Notes: generated by a model not told the origin, from the sequence alone. A DNA stretch of 64,000 nucleotides from Herbaspirillum sp. 3R11 (GCF_004563925.1 NZ_SPNJ01000004.1:649409-713408), one strand, 5' to 3'; positions 18,713 to 28,471 are shown, counted from the first letter of the stretch. A program made the numbers and translations.

Positions 18713-19237
18713 TTACAGCGTAACGACGAAGCGGCCGCTGATCCGCGCAATCTCGCAATCGACTTCCGCCGCGCGACGTTCGATCACGAACACGTCGGCG
18801 CCGCCGATGGTGATCATCGGGTGATGCCAGACGCCGCGCCGCAGCGTGACGCCCTGGCCCGGTTCGACGATGAAGGCCTGGATGGCCTCTTCATCGGGCG
18901 CGTCGCCGCCCTGCGTCACCACCACCAGCACGCGTCCCTGCGCCATTGGTACGAAGCTCTGGCTGCCAAGGAGATGCCGTTCGAACATGGTCAGCGCATA
19001 CGGTGCCGCATGCGTGCCGTCCTGCGTGCGGAAGATCGCCACGCAGGCTTCGCCGCCCTGCTCGTTCACATCCAGCTGCGTCAGGTCGTCGAAGCGTTGT
19101 GCGGTGCCTTCGTTGATCGGCGAGCTGTTTCCGTTCCGCGCGGGCACGATGACGTCGCCGAAAGGCGCGAACGCCACCGGCGTCAACGCCTGTGCAACCA
19201 GGACCCGGCTGGGCGATGACGACTCAGGCGAGTTCAT
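18713..19237 (-). CDS. allA: Ureidoglycolate lyase
   Basis: 174 aa, cupin-type AllA. The recognisable parts are FAPFGDVIVPA near the start, INEGTAQRFDDL, FERHLLGSQSFVPM, VVVTQG and the metal-site region LRRGVWHHPMITIG. The enzyme splits ureidoglycolate into glyoxylate and urea, the last step of allantoate breakdown. Its start overlaps the end of the amidase gene by 14 bases, so the two are translationally coupled at the end of the ABC operon. The urea it makes could enter the urease pathway encoded at 57-63 kb. Confidence 0.9.
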   Translation of the reverse strand: MNSPESSSPSRVLVAQALTPVAFAPFGDVIVPARNGNSSPINEGTAQRFDDLTQLDVNEQGGEACVAIFRTQDGTHAAPYALTMFERHLLGSQSFVPMAQGRVLVVVTQGGDAPDEEAIQAFIVEPGQGVTLRRGVWHHPMITIGGADVFVIERRAAEVDCEIARISGRFVVTL

Positions 19238-20435
19238 CGATGAGCTTTCTCGACAGGCGGATCAGCGCCTGGTCGCTGCCCTGCGGACCGATGATGGAGA
19301 AGCCGAAGGGCGCGCCATCGAGCGTCATCAACGGCAGCGAAATCTGCGGGCAGCCCGACAGGCCTGCCAGGCACAACATGCGTACGGCCTGGTTGCGATA
19401 ATTTTCCAGCACCTCTTCCGAGTCGTTCAGCAGCGGCGCGATATCCGGCATGCTCGGCAGCACGATCACGCGGTCGTTGCCGAGCAGGCGCAGGAAATCT
19501 TCGGTGAAGCGCTGGCGCACGTTGCTGTGTTCTTCCATCTGCTGCGGCGTGATCTTGCTCGACCAGGCAAAGCGATCAGCGACGCCGGGACCGAGTTGCA
19601 GGCCATGCCGGGTAATGGTCTCGCCGTGGTTCTGCCAGGCTTCATATCCCTGGATGTGGCGGAACGCCCAGTACAAGGCATCGAACGACGGCGTCGCGGT
19701 CTTGACCGGCAACGGCGTGCCGATGAGACCGGACAGACGCTCCAGCGTCTGCATGAACACATCCTGCACACGCGGCTCGAGCAAGGCCAGCACGTCGGCG
19801 GCCACCAGCACTTGCGGCATTGCCGGCATGCCGTCGGGCAGCAAACAAGTGTCTTCCCGCAGCAGCACTTCTCCCACGCGCGCGAAGCTGTCGATGTCGC
19901 GCGCGAACCAGCCGCAGGTGTCGAACGACGGCGCCAGGTCCATGCAGCCCTTGAGGCTGACGCGCGCATGCGTGGGACGCAGGCCGATCAGCCCGCAGTG
20001 GCTGGCGGGAGCACGTACGGAACCGCCGGTATCGGTGCCGAGTGCAACATCCGCCAGCCCGTTGGACACCGCAGAGGCCGACCCCGAACTGGAGCCGCCT
20101 GGAATCCGGTCGGGCGCGCCGCCGTTGCGCGGCGTGCCGAAGTGAGCGTTCTTGCCGTTCATCGAAAACGCCAATTCGTCGGTATAGGTCTTGCCGACGA
20201 AGGTGGCGCCTGCCTGCGCCAGCGCCACCACCGACGGCGCCGATGCGGTCTTGATGCCCGACAGCGCCAGCATGTGAGGATTGCCGCAGCCGGTCGGATA
20301 GCCGGCGACGTCGAAGATGTCTTTCACCGCAAGGCGCAGGCCCGACAACGGGCCCGACGAAATCGCCGTCAACGTCGGCGCGGGATAAGGAACGAAACAA
20401 TGTGCTGCAGAGCTTGCTGACGCATCGACTGGCAT
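19224..20435 (-). CDS. Amidase-signature enzyme in the AllA operon
   Basis: 403 aa from MPVDAS, preceded by GAAAG; an earlier ATG at 20483 has no ribosome site and overlaps the ATPase gene. The amidase-signature triad is present: Lys 38 (LAVKDIFDVAG), the cis-Ser in GGSSSGSA (about 115-117) and the nucleophile Ser 139 in GTDTGGSVRAPAS. It should hydrolyse an amide or ureide in the cytoplasm. Position between a Dpp-type transporter and AllA suggests it acts on the imported compound before AllA, possibly a carbamoyl or ureido derivative; this is inference. Confidence 0.85.
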   Translation of the reverse strand: MPVDASASSAAHCFVPYPAPTLTAISSGPLSGLRLAVKDIFDVAGYPTGCGNPHMLALSGIKTASAPSVVALAQAGATFVGKTYTDELAFSMNGKNAHFGTPRNGGAPDRIPGGSSSGSASAVSNGLADVALGTDTGGSVRAPASHCGLIGLRPTHARVSLKGCMDLAPSFDTCGWFARDIDSFARVGEVLLREDTCLLPDGMPAMPQVLVAADVLALLEPRVQDVFMQTLERLSGLIGTPLPVKTATPSFDALYWAFRHIQGYEAWQNHGETITRHGLQLGPGVADRFAWSSKITPQQMEEHSNVRQRFTEDFLRLLGNDRVIVLPSMPDIAPLLNDSEEVLENYRNQAVRMLCLAGLSGCPQISLPLMTLDGAPFGFSIIGPQGSDQALIRLSRKLIDELA

Positions 20436-20496
20436 GGATGATTCTTTCGGATGGGAAGAAGAGATAGGGATCTGATTGCGCATGACGCCGAACGGT

Positions 20497-21495
20497 TCAA
20501 TTCGCTGCCGCAGCGACGATATCGTTGATCTGATGCACGCGCAGGCAACTGACGACATGCCCCGGCGAAAGCGTCTCGTCACGCGGCTGCACGCTGCTGC
20601 ATTCGGCAACGGCGTATTTGCAGCGCTCGGCAAAGGCGCAGCCGGCCGGCAGGTTGCTCAGGTCCGGCGGCGCGCCGCCGATGGTTTCCAGGCGCTGGCC
20701 TTTTTGCATGGCGCCATGGCTGCGGCTCTTGAGCAGCGACAAGGTGTAGGGATGGCGCGGACGTGTCAGCAATTCGGCCGCCGGGCCTTGCTCGATGATC
20801 TTGCCAGCGTACATGACGGCGATGCGATCGGCCACTTCCGCCGCCGCGCCGATGTCGTGCGTGACGAAGACGATGGACAGGCCGAATTCCTTTTGCAGAT
20901 CGCGCAGCAACAACAGGATCTGAATTTGTACGGTAGCGTCGAGCGCGGTGGTCGGCTCGTCGGCCAGCAAGACCTTCGGCGAGCACGACAAGGCCAGCGC
21001 AATCATGGCGCGCTGGCGCATGCCGCCGGACATCTCGTGCGGATAAGCATCGAGACGACGCTCCGGGCTCGGGATGCGGACTTTCTCGAACAGGCTCAGC
21101 GCCTGCTTGTGCGCCTCGGCTTTCGAAACCTTCTTGTGACGGCGGATCGCTTCGATGATCTGCGCGCCGACGGTGTAAACCGGATCGAGCGCCAGCAGCG
21201 GCTCCTGGAAAATCATCGCGACCGTGTCGCCGCGCAGCGCCGCCAGTTCGCGCTGCGACATCTTCAGGACGTCCTTGCCGTCGACTTCGAGGCCGCCACT
21301 GATGCGTGTCGATCGTTCCGAATGCAGTCGCATGATGGAACGCAAGGTGACGCTCTTGCCCGAGCCGGACTCGCCGATCAGGGCCACCACTTCACCCTGG
21401 CCGACGGTGAGGTTGACGCCGTTGACGGCGCGGATCAGTTTCTTCGGCGCGAAGAATTGCACCTGCAAATCGCGCAACGTAATCATGTCATGCAT
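20497..21495 (-). CDS. Dpp/Opp-type ABC transporter ATP-binding protein (DppD-like)
   Basis: 332 aa. Walker A is GESGSGKS, the signature is [13 protein letters not shown] and Walker B is [12 protein letters not shown]. The C-terminal oligopeptide-transporter extension has the Cys cluster [14 protein letters not shown] plus a later Cys, which in some family members binds an iron-sulfur cluster. Its start overlaps the DppF-like stop by 8 bases. It pairs with the next ATPase to power the two permeases of this operon. Confidence 0.9.
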   Translation of the reverse strand: MHDMITLRDLQVQFFAPKKLIRAVNGVNLTVGQGEVVALIGESGSGKSVTLRSIMRLHSERSTRISGGLEVDGKDVLKMSQRELAALRGDTVAMIFQEPLLALDPVYTVGAQIIEAIRRHKKVSKAEAHKQALSLFEKVRIPSPERRLDAYPHEMSGGMRQRAMIALALSCSPKVLLADEPTTALDATVQIQILLLLRDLQKEFGLSIVFVTHDIGAAAEVADRIAVMYAGKIIEQGPAAELLTRPRHPYTLSLLKSRSHGAMQKGQRLETIGGAPPDLSNLPAGCAFAERCKYAVAECSSVQPRDETLSPGHVVSCLRVHQINDIVAAAAN

Positions 21496-22534
21496 GGCTC
21501 ACCTCGCCGGCAGTGGAAAACAGGGATGCCGTGTCGGCTTCATAGCGCAGGCAGGCGACGCCGTGGCCGCTGTCGTCGCTGGCGAACGTTGGCGCGCGCT
21601 GGCTGCACACCGGCTGGGCATAGGCGCAGCGCGTATGGAAACGGCAACCGCTCGGCGGGTTGATCGGATTGGGCGGATCGCCGGCCAGCGGCGCTTCCAT
21701 CGTGCGTTGCAGCGGATCCATGCTCGGCATCGACTTCAGCAAGGCACGCGTGTAAGGATGCTTGGGCTGGTCGAACACCTGGTCCGATGAGCCGATTTCC
21801 ACCACCTGTCCGAGATACATCACCAGCACGCGGTCGGAGATGAAGCGCACCACATTGAGGTCGTGGCTGATGAACAAATACGTCAAGCCGAACTCCTGCT
21901 TGAGATCGAGCAGCAGATTGAGCACCTGCGCCTCGACCGATTTGTCGAGCGCCGACACCGCCTCATCGAGAATCACCAGGCGCGGCTCCAATGCCAGTGC
22001 GCGCGCGATATTGACGCGCTGGCGCTGGCCGCCGGACAGCTCGTGCGGATAACGGCCGGCGAAACGTTCGGGCTGCAAACCCACACGCGCCAGCAAGTCG
22101 CGTGCACGGGTGATCGCCTCACGTGACGGCAAGCCGTGCACAGTGGGAGCAAAAGCGATGGAATCCTCGATGGTCATGCGCGGGTTGAGCGAGGAGTAAC
22201 TGTCCTGGAACACCATCTGCGTCTGCCGGCGGAACTGCCGCAGCGGCAAGGCGCGCGAACCGACGGTTTCACCATCGAACACCAGCTCGCCGCTGTCCTG
22301 GTTGATCAGCTGCATCAGCACGCGCGCGGTGGTCGACTTGCCGCAGCCGGATTCACCAACCACGCCCAGCGTCTCGCCCTTGAGGATGTCGAAGTTGACG
22401 CCATCCACTGCACGCACCGCGCTGCGCGGCGAAGTAAATGGCAAGCCCTTGCCCTTCAATGGAAAATGCTTGAGCAGATCGCGCACCTGCAGCAGGGGCT
22501 GGCGCGGTCCGCCGATATCGCGTTCGTCTGTCAT
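21488..22534 (-). CDS. Dpp/Opp-type ABC transporter ATP-binding protein (DppF-like)
   Basis: 348 aa. The ATG at 22534 overlaps the permease stop as ATGA, which fixes the start. Walker A is GESGCGKST, the signature is LSGGQRQRVNIARAL and Walker B LVILDEAVSALD. Note the EAVSALD sequence where most members have EPTSALD or EPVSALD. The C-terminal extension has GCRFHTRCAYAQPVC. Second ATPase of the heterodimer. Confidence 0.9.
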   Translation of the reverse strand: MTDERDIGGPRQPLLQVRDLLKHFPLKGKGLPFTSPRSAVRAVDGVNFDILKGETLGVVGESGCGKSTTARVLMQLINQDSGELVFDGETVGSRALPLRQFRRQTQMVFQDSYSSLNPRMTIEDSIAFAPTVHGLPSREAITRARDLLARVGLQPERFAGRYPHELSGGQRQRVNIARALALEPRLVILDEAVSALDKSVEAQVLNLLLDLKQEFGLTYLFISHDLNVVRFISDRVLVMYLGQVVEIGSSDQVFDQPKHPYTRALLKSMPSMDPLQRTMEAPLAGDPPNPINPPSGCRFHTRCAYAQPVCSQRAPTFASDDSGHGVACLRYEADTASLFSTAGEVSHA

Positions 22535-23442
22535 TGCTTGACCTCCATCGCCGAACGCAAACCGTCGGACAACATGTTGAACGAAATCGATGTGATGAAA
22601 ATGAAGGCGCCCGGCAACGCCGCCACCCACGGCTGCGTGTAGATCGCCGTGCGCAGCGTGTTGAGCATCAGGCCCCATTCCGGCTCCGGCGGTTTGACGC
22701 CGAGGCCGAGGAAGGACAAACCCGAAGCCAGGATCATCGACACCGAAATCAGGCTGGTCGAGTACACGAAAATCGGCCCGAGTACATTGCCCAATACGTG
22801 GGCGCGCACGATGGTGAACGCACTCGCACCAGACGCCCGCGCGGCGTCGACGTAATCACTGCGGCGCACCTGTGTGGTCACGCTTTCGGCGATGCGGGCG
22901 ATCTGCGGAATGAAGACGATGGTCAGCGAGGTCAGCGCATTGACGATACCGGCGCCAAGCGCGCCCGACAGCGCAATCGCCAGCAGTACCGACGGGAACG
23001 CATACAGCACGTCGATGGTGCGCATGATGGCGGTGTTGATGAAGCCGCCGGCATATCCGGCGAGGATGCCGATGCCGCTGCCGATGACGAATGCCGTCAG
23101 CACCGGCGTGATGCCCATGAACAGCGACAGGCGTCCGCCCAGCATCAGGCGCGACAACAGATCGCGGCCGAGCTCGTCGGTGCCGAACAAATGATCCGGC
23201 GTACCGATCGGTTTGAGCCGCGTGAACATCGACGTGGCGAAGGGATCGGCCGGCATGATCCACGGCGCGAACACGGCGATACCGATCAGTGCCAGCAGGA
23301 TGACGGCGGCGGTCATCGCCAGCGGATTGCGCACGATGCGCGCGGCGACGTTGGCCCAGTGGCCGCGCGAGCGTTTGAACGCAGGTAAAGGTAAGGCGGA
23401 GACGGGAGTTGCAGCAGTCGCTTGCAGGGTCGACATGATCAT
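22531..23442 (-). CDS. Dpp/Opp-type ABC permease (DppC-like)
   Basis: 303 aa. A cytoplasmic tail with FKRSRGHWANVAARIVRNP precedes the first membrane helix, as in DppC. HLFGTDELGRDLLSRL is the family hallmark, and the EAA loop reads YVDAARASGASAFTIVRAHVL (shown as DAARASGASAF). About six membrane helices. Start and stop both overlap neighbouring genes as ATGA, showing a tightly coupled operon. Confidence 0.9.
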   Translation of the reverse strand: MIMSTLQATAATPVSALPLPAFKRSRGHWANVAARIVRNPLAMTAAVILLALIGIAVFAPWIMPADPFATSMFTRLKPIGTPDHLFGTDELGRDLLSRLMLGGRLSLFMGITPVLTAFVIGSGIGILAGYAGGFINTAIMRTIDVLYAFPSVLLAIALSGALGAGIVNALTSLTIVFIPQIARIAESVTTQVRRSDYVDAARASGASAFTIVRAHVLGNVLGPIFVYSTSLISVSMILASGLSFLGLGVKPPEPEWGLMLNTLRTAIYTQPWVAALPGAFIFITSISFNMLSDGLRSAMEVKQ

Positions 23443-24392
23443 GCCCTTTCTATGCGTGGATCGAACATGGTTTGCAAAATGTCGACCAGCAGGTTCAGCG
23501 ACACGAAGAACAAGGCCAGCACCAGGATCGTGCCTTGCAGCAGCGGCAGGTCGCGCTGGAAGATCGCCTGGTTCAGCAGGAAGCCGGTGCCGGGCCAGGA
23601 GAACACGGTTTCAATCAGGATCGAGCCGCCCAGCAGGTAGCCGAGCTGCAGGCCCATCACCGCCATGGCAGTCGGCGCGCAGTTCTTGACCACGTGGCGG
23701 AACACGCCGAACTCGCCGAGGCCGCGCGCCTTGAGGCCGATCACGAATTCCTGCGACAGGATGTCGGCTACCAGCGCGCGCACCGTGCGCGCGATGATGC
23801 CCATCGGGATGAAGGACATCGTCACGGCCGGCATGATCAGGTATTTGACGTGCTCGAAGTCCCAGATCCAGGCCGCCGATCCATCCGGTCCGGCGCCGGT
23901 GGCGGGCAGCCACATCAGCTGCGACGAGAAGATGATGACCAGCACCATGCCCAGCCAGTAATGCGGCACGCTGACGCCGACCACGGAAATGAAGGAGGCG
24001 ATCTTGTCGACCCAGGAGTTGCGGAAATAGCCGGCGACAAAGCCGAACAGCGAGCCGAAGAAAAAACCGATCAGTGTCGCCAGGGCGGCGATCATGAAGG
24101 TGTTGCCGACCGCCTTGAAGACTTCTTGCGCGACCGGTCGTCCGGTGGCGATGGAGCTGCCGAGGTCGCCGTGCATGGCGCGCCAGACCCAGCTGAAAAA
24201 TTGTTCGGGATAACTGCGATTGAAACCGTAGAGCTCCATCAGCTGCTTCTGCAGATCGACGGACGCATCCGGCGGCAGGATCGCCACCAGCGGATCGCCC
24301 GGTGCGATGTGGACCAGCATGAAGCACAGGAATGCGACGCCCAGCATGATGGGCATGGCATAGAGTACGCGGCGGATCAGATAGGAAATCAT
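23439..24392 (-). CDS. Dpp/Opp-type ABC permease (DppB-like)
   Basis: 317 aa with six membrane helices. It begins MISYLIRRVLYAMPIMLGV, the standard DppB start, then AFLCFMLVHIAPGDP. The EAA-type loop is FVIGLKARGLGEFGVF. It forms the channel with the DppC-like permease. A strong stem-loop separates it from the binding-protein gene upstream. Confidence 0.9.
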   Translation of the reverse strand: MISYLIRRVLYAMPIMLGVAFLCFMLVHIAPGDPLVAILPPDASVDLQKQLMELYGFNRSYPEQFFSWVWRAMHGDLGSSIATGRPVAQEVFKAVGNTFMIAALATLIGFFFGSLFGFVAGYFRNSWVDKIASFISVVGVSVPHYWLGMVLVIIFSSQLMWLPATGAGPDGSAAWIWDFEHVKYLIMPAVTMSFIPMGIIARTVRALVADILSQEFVIGLKARGLGEFGVFRHVVKNCAPTAMAVMGLQLGYLLGGSILIETVFSWPGTGFLLNQAIFQRDLPLLQGTILVLALFFVSLNLLVDILQTMFDPRIERA

Positions 24393-24429
24393 GGGCGGTC
24401 TTCAGTAAGTCTTGGGTTGCTTCTCTTGC

Positions 24430-24465
24430 TTGCTGCCGGCATTACCCTCGCAATGCCGGCAGCAA
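24430..24465 (-). promoter_or_regulatory. Intercistronic stem-loop between binding protein and permease genes
   Basis: A perfect 14-bp stem (TTGCTGCCGGCATT with its reverse complement) and an 8-base loop lie in the 103-base gap. There is no T-run. Such structures commonly protect the upstream binding-protein mRNA or partly stop transcription, giving more binding protein than permease. Confidence 0.6.
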
Positions 24466-24495
24466 TGTTCACAACATCAATGCATCAACGCAGCG

Positions 24496-26148
24496 TCAAT
24501 CCATCGTCATCGTGGCGATGTCGATGAACCAGCTTTGCGGCTGCACTACACCCTTGACCTTGGCCGAGATGGCGCGCGGACCGGTGTCGTGCGCCACCCA
24601 GACGAACGGCGCTTCATCGACGATCTTGGCATGCAGCTGGGCCAGCAGAGCGTCGCGCTGCTTGGCGTCGAAGGTGGTGCGCGCCTTGGCGATGATGGCG
24701 TCGACTTCAGGGTTGCTGTAGAAACCCCAGTTGTTCGACACCGGCGGCGCCGCCTTGCTGCTGACGAAGCGCACCATCGCGAAGAACGGATCCATCGCCG
24801 CGAAGCTGATGTTGACCGCGTCCGAGCCGTGCGCGCTCGGATCCTTGGCGCCGATGCGCCAGTTGGTGTACAGCGTGTTCCACTCGATCACGTCGAACTG
24901 CACGTCGATGAAGCAGGCTTTCAGGTTCTGCTGCATGAATTCATTCATCGGCAGCGGCTGCATCTGGCCGGAACCGGATGCCGAAATCTGTACCTTCACC
25001 TTGAGCGGCTTGGCGGCCGAATAGCCTGCCTCGGTCATCAGCTTGCGCGCGCCGTCCGGGTCGTACTTGATGTGGAAGCTCGGGTTGCCGCGCCATGGAT
25101 GGCCCGGCTCGACGGTGCCGGTGGCTTCACCCATCAGGCCGCCCAGCAATTGCTTCATCGCAGGACGATTCACGCACAGGTTGGCGGCGTAGCGCACGCG
25201 CTTGTCCAGCCACGGCGAACCGGGCACGAAGGACAACTGCCACGGCCACACGTGCGGCTGCGGATTGGAATAGATCTTGAAGCCGCGCGCCTTGATGGTG
25301 TCGAGCGCGTCAGGCGCCGGTGCTTCGATCCAGTCAACCTGGCCGGACAGCAAGGCGGCAGTGCGCGAGTTGGCTTCCGGCAGCGGCAGCATCACCACCT
25401 TGTCGATTTGTGGACGGCGCTTGGCGTCCCAGTACTCGGGATTCTTGGCCAGTTCCAGACGCTCACGCGGCACGAACTTGATCATCTTGAACGGACCGGT
25501 GCCGGAGGCATCGGCGGCGAACGCGGCCCAGGCTTGCTTGGCGCGCTCGGCCTTGTCACTCACCGAACCCGGTACGGCGGCCAGCTTCTTGGCCCATTGC
25601 AGCGGCGAGGCCATGAACAGGTTGGTCAGGTTGATCGGCAGGAAGGAATCCGGCTCGGAAGTGGTCAGCTCGACGGTGAGGTCGTCGATCTTCTTGGCGG
25701 TGCGCAGTGTGGGCATGCGCGACGCGGTCACGCCGACCTGGCTCGGGTCGAAGTTGGGCGCGTCCTTGTCGAGCACCTTGTTGACGTTCCACACCACGGC
25801 GTCGGCGTTGAAGGCGGAACCGTCATGGAACTTGACGCCGGGACGCAGCTTGAAGATCCACTTGGTCTTGTCCTTGGCGTCGACCGCCCACGATACGGCG
25901 AGGTCGGGAATCACTTCGCTGGCCTTGTCGGCCTTGGACAGATCCCATTGCGTCAGGCTGTCGTACATCGGGATGCCTGTGAAGCGATTGCCTTCGAAGC
26001 CCTGGTCGGGCTGGCCCAGCGTGCGCGGAATGTCGCCTGCGGTCATGGCGATGCGCAGCACTTTTTCTGCGTGCGCGCCGACGGATGTCAGCAAGCCAAA
26101 GGCCAACGTACAGGCCAGAGTAATTGCGCTTGGTTTGGTCAGTTTCAT
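24496..26148 (-). CDS. Dpp/Opp-type extracellular solute-binding protein
   Basis: 550 aa, SBP_bac_5 family. The signal peptide ends at VGAHA-EKV, with no lipobox, so it is a soluble periplasmic protein. Typical parts are PMYDSLTQWD, KWIFKLRPGVKFHDGSAFNA, GTGPFKMIKFVP and a C-terminal lobe ending in an FVWVAHDTGPRA segment. Family members bind peptides, but also nickel chelates, opines and ureides; the linked amidase and AllA make a nitrogen-rich non-peptide ligand plausible. It is the first transporter gene after the GntR regulator (84-base gap). Confidence 0.9.
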   Translation of the reverse strand: MKLTKPSAITLACTLAFGLLTSVGAHAEKVLRIAMTAGDIPRTLGQPDQGFEGNRFTGIPMYDSLTQWDLSKADKASEVIPDLAVSWAVDAKDKTKWIFKLRPGVKFHDGSAFNADAVVWNVNKVLDKDAPNFDPSQVGVTASRMPTLRTAKKIDDLTVELTTSEPDSFLPINLTNLFMASPLQWAKKLAAVPGSVSDKAERAKQAWAAFAADASGTGPFKMIKFVPRERLELAKNPEYWDAKRRPQIDKVVMLPLPEANSRTAALLSGQVDWIEAPAPDALDTIKARGFKIYSNPQPHVWPWQLSFVPGSPWLDKRVRYAANLCVNRPAMKQLLGGLMGEATGTVEPGHPWRGNPSFHIKYDPDGARKLMTEAGYSAAKPLKVKVQISASGSGQMQPLPMNEFMQQNLKACFIDVQFDVIEWNTLYTNWRIGAKDPSAHGSDAVNISFAAMDPFFAMVRFVSSKAAPPVSNNWGFYSNPEVDAIIAKARTTFDAKQRDALLAQLHAKIVDEAPFVWVAHDTGPRAISAKVKGVVQPQSWFIDIATMTMD

Positions 26149-26232
26149 GTCGATGCTTCCTTTTGTTGTTGAGGACGGCGGGGGTGATGGGTGATGCTTA
26201 CTGGCTTGAGGTCGGTGCAGAAAATCGGTTGA

Positions 26233-26919
26233 TCAAGGCTGGAGAAACTCGATGCCGGCGCGCGCGGCGGTCTGCAGCAAATGACGTTGCATGGCGGCAC
26301 GGGCGCCCTCGGCATCGCCCGCTGAAATGGCGGCGGCGATGGCGCGATGTTCTTCGGCGGTTTCCCAGATGCGTGAATGGTCGGCAAACGGCAGGCGCTG
26401 GCTGTGGCAGATGCGCGTCTCAAAATCGCGCACTACCTGCATCAGCCCACCGTTGCCGGACAACTCTGCGAGCAGTTGATGGAATTCGAGATCGGCTTGC
26501 GAGGCGGTGACCAGGTCGACGTTTTTCAGCGCCTCTTCAAAACGCGCTTGCACGCCCCACAAGCGCGGCGTGGTGTGGGCGTTGATGACGCGCGCAGCCA
26601 GTGCGGCGGCGGCCGGCTCGAACACGTAACGCAGTTGGAAAGTGGATTGCAGTTCAGCCGACGACGGCAGCGCCGCGCCGGTGCGCGCAGGGGTGGTCGC
26701 TGCGCTGCTGCGACCGGAGGTCACCAGCGTGCCCTTGCCGGGCATGGCGCGGATGAAGCCCAGCGCTTCCAGCATCGACAGCGCTTCGCGCAGCGAGGCA
26801 CGGCTGATGCCGAGCGACTCGGCGAGGTCGCGCTGGCCCGGCAGCATCTGTCCGGTCTTGTACGTCCCGGACAGGATCTGGCGCTGCAAAGTCTGTGCCG
26901 CAATATTGGGCATGCTCAT
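26233..26919 (-). CDS. GntR-family (FadR/FCD subgroup) transcriptional regulator
   Basis: About 228 aa from MSMPNIAAQT, chosen because AGGGGAAA precedes it. N-terminal winged helix with LPGQRDLAESLGISRASLREAL; C-terminal all-helical FCD domain with the metal-binding pattern DLEFHQLLAEL, then EEHRAIAAAI and a late His in MQRHLLQTA. It heads the ABC-amidase-allA operon and probably represses it until the substrate or a breakdown product binds. A matching palindrome lies just upstream. Confidence 0.9.
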   Translation of the reverse strand: MSMPNIAAQTLQRQILSGTYKTGQMLPGQRDLAESLGISRASLREALSMLEALGFIRAMPGKGTLVTSGRSSAATTPARTGAALPSSAELQSTFQLRYVFEPAAAALAARVINAHTTPRLWGVQARFEEALKNVDLVTASQADLEFHQLLAELSGNGGLMQVVRDFETRICHSQRLPFADHSRIWETAEEHRAIAAAISAGDAEGARAAMQRHLLQTAARAGIEFLQP

Positions 26920-26934
26920 CGGTTTCCCCTTTTT

Positions 26935-26952
26935 GGTCTGACTGGTCAGACC
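26935..26952 (-). promoter_or_regulatory. Putative GntR/FCD operator
   Basis: The 18-base perfect palindrome GGTCTGACTGGTCAGACC lies 16-33 bases before the regulator's start. It contains GGTC-N-GACC-like half sites of the kind bound by FadR-subfamily regulators (TGGTNNGACCA-like). The position suggests autoregulation and control of the whole operon. Confidence 0.6.
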
Positions 26953-27247
26953 GCAAGAGGCGATATAGCAATTGACATGCCACCTGTTCGCCAAAACGGC
27001 GATTACGCAGCGGCGGCGGTGATTGCGGAGGGGATGGCGGGGATGTTTTCAGGCGCGGACGATGGCCTGAATAATGCGCTGAAACACACCGCTGCACGAA
27101 TTTCATGCAGGCGCGTGCGGTGAAAATGTGCGTTAAGCGTGCACATCTCTGAAACCGAAATGGCAGCATGCCTCTGCTCAACCGGGCGCAGTTTTCAGCG
27201 CCCAGTGACGATCAGTCAACTTGCATCGTCACCGGCGAAGAAGAGAA

Positions 27248-28471
27248 TCAGGCGGGAGTCGGCACCTGCGTCGTGTGGCGTGCAACGTAGCGGTACAACA
27301 GCAGCGCAGCGATGCCGCACACCGCCATCAGCGTCGTCAGCGGCAAGGCGGTACCGTCGTGCCACACGCCCATGATCACGCCCGACAGCATGCCGATGCC
27401 GAACTGCAGCGTGCCCATCAACGCCGCCGCCGTGCCGGCTTGCTTGCCTTGCTGGGCGAGCGCGATGGCCGACGCGTTCGGGCCGACAAAGCCGTGGCAC
27501 GACAGGAAGCCGAAGAAGCCGATCAGCAACAGCGGCAGGCTTTCATACCCACAGGCCACCAGCACCGCGACGATGGTGGTCAGGATGGCCGGGATCCAGA
27601 TGATCTTGCCGAGCACGCGGTCGGCGCTGCGCTTGATCACCAGGCGCGCATTGATCTGCGAACAGGCGATCAGGCCGATGGCGTTGGCGCCGAACACGAA
27701 ACCGAAATTCTGCGGCTTGATGCCGTGCAGCTCGATCAGCACGAACGGACCGCCGGAAATATAGGCGAACAAGCCGGCCTGGATCAGGCCGCCGCACAAG
27801 ACGTACGCCATGAACTGGCGATGGCGCAGCAGGTCGAGGTACTGGCGCAGCACACGCCCCAGATGCAGCGGCACCACGTGCGCCTGGTCGCGCGTCTCTT
27901 CCATCACGCGGTGGGTGCAGATCAGGCAGATCGCGCCGAACACGGTCAGCGTCGCGAAGATCGCGCGCCAGGTCGAAAACGTCAGCAGCAGGCCGCCGAT
28001 GAAAGGCGCCAGGATCGGCGCCAGACCAAATACCAGCATCAGCATCGAGAACGCGCGCGCGGCGCCGTCGGCGCCCATCTTGTCGCGCACCACGGCGCGC
28101 GGGATCACCATGCCGGAACTGCCGCCCAGGCCCTGGAAGAAACGCAGCACCAGCAGCGTTTCAATATTGGGCGCGAAGGTACAGCCGATCGAGGACACCA
28201 CATACAGGCAGATGCCGAAGTACAACGGCGGCTTGCGGCCGAAGCGATCGCTGATCGGTCCGTAGAACATCTGTCCGAGCGCCAGTCCGATCAGGAACGT
28301 CGACAGCGTCAGCTGAATGGTGTTGCTGGCCACGCCGAGGTCTTTGGCGATGAAGGAAAAACTGGGCAGGTACATGTCGATCGACAAGGCGCCCATCGCC
28401 GTCAGCGCAGCCATGAGGATCAGCCAACCGGGAAGGCGTTTGCCCTGAAAAGGCGAAGAATCTGTTTGCAT
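27248..28471 (-). CDS. Bcr/CflA-type MFS drug efflux transporter
   Basis: About 407 aa with twelve membrane helices. The ATG beginning MQTDSSPFQG is chosen; upstream frame is shadow. Motif A is GPISDRFGRKPPLYFG after helix 2 and motif C-like sequence GLAPILAPFIGGLLL lies in helix 5, marking a drug:proton antiporter. MGALSIDMYLPSF in helix 1 is the usual Bcr/CflA signature. The substrate may be an antibiotic, sulfonamide or an intracellular metabolite such as a dipeptide. The 253-base gap to the GntR gene holds two hairpins (27184-27203 and 27205-27232) but no gene. Confidence 0.85.
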   Translation of the reverse strand: MQTDSSPFQGKRLPGWLILMAALTAMGALSIDMYLPSFSFIAKDLGVASNTIQLTLSTFLIGLALGQMFYGPISDRFGRKPPLYFGICLYVVSSIGCTFAPNIETLLVLRFFQGLGGSSGMVIPRAVVRDKMGADGAARAFSMLMLVFGLAPILAPFIGGLLLTFSTWRAIFATLTVFGAICLICTHRVMEETRDQAHVVPLHLGRVLRQYLDLLRHRQFMAYVLCGGLIQAGLFAYISGGPFVLIELHGIKPQNFGFVFGANAIGLIACSQINARLVIKRSADRVLGKIIWIPAILTTIVAVLVACGYESLPLLLIGFFGFLSCHGFVGPNASAIALAQQGKQAGTAAALMGTLQFGIGMLSGVIMGVWHDGTALPLTTLMAVCGIAALLLYRYVARHTTQVPTPA

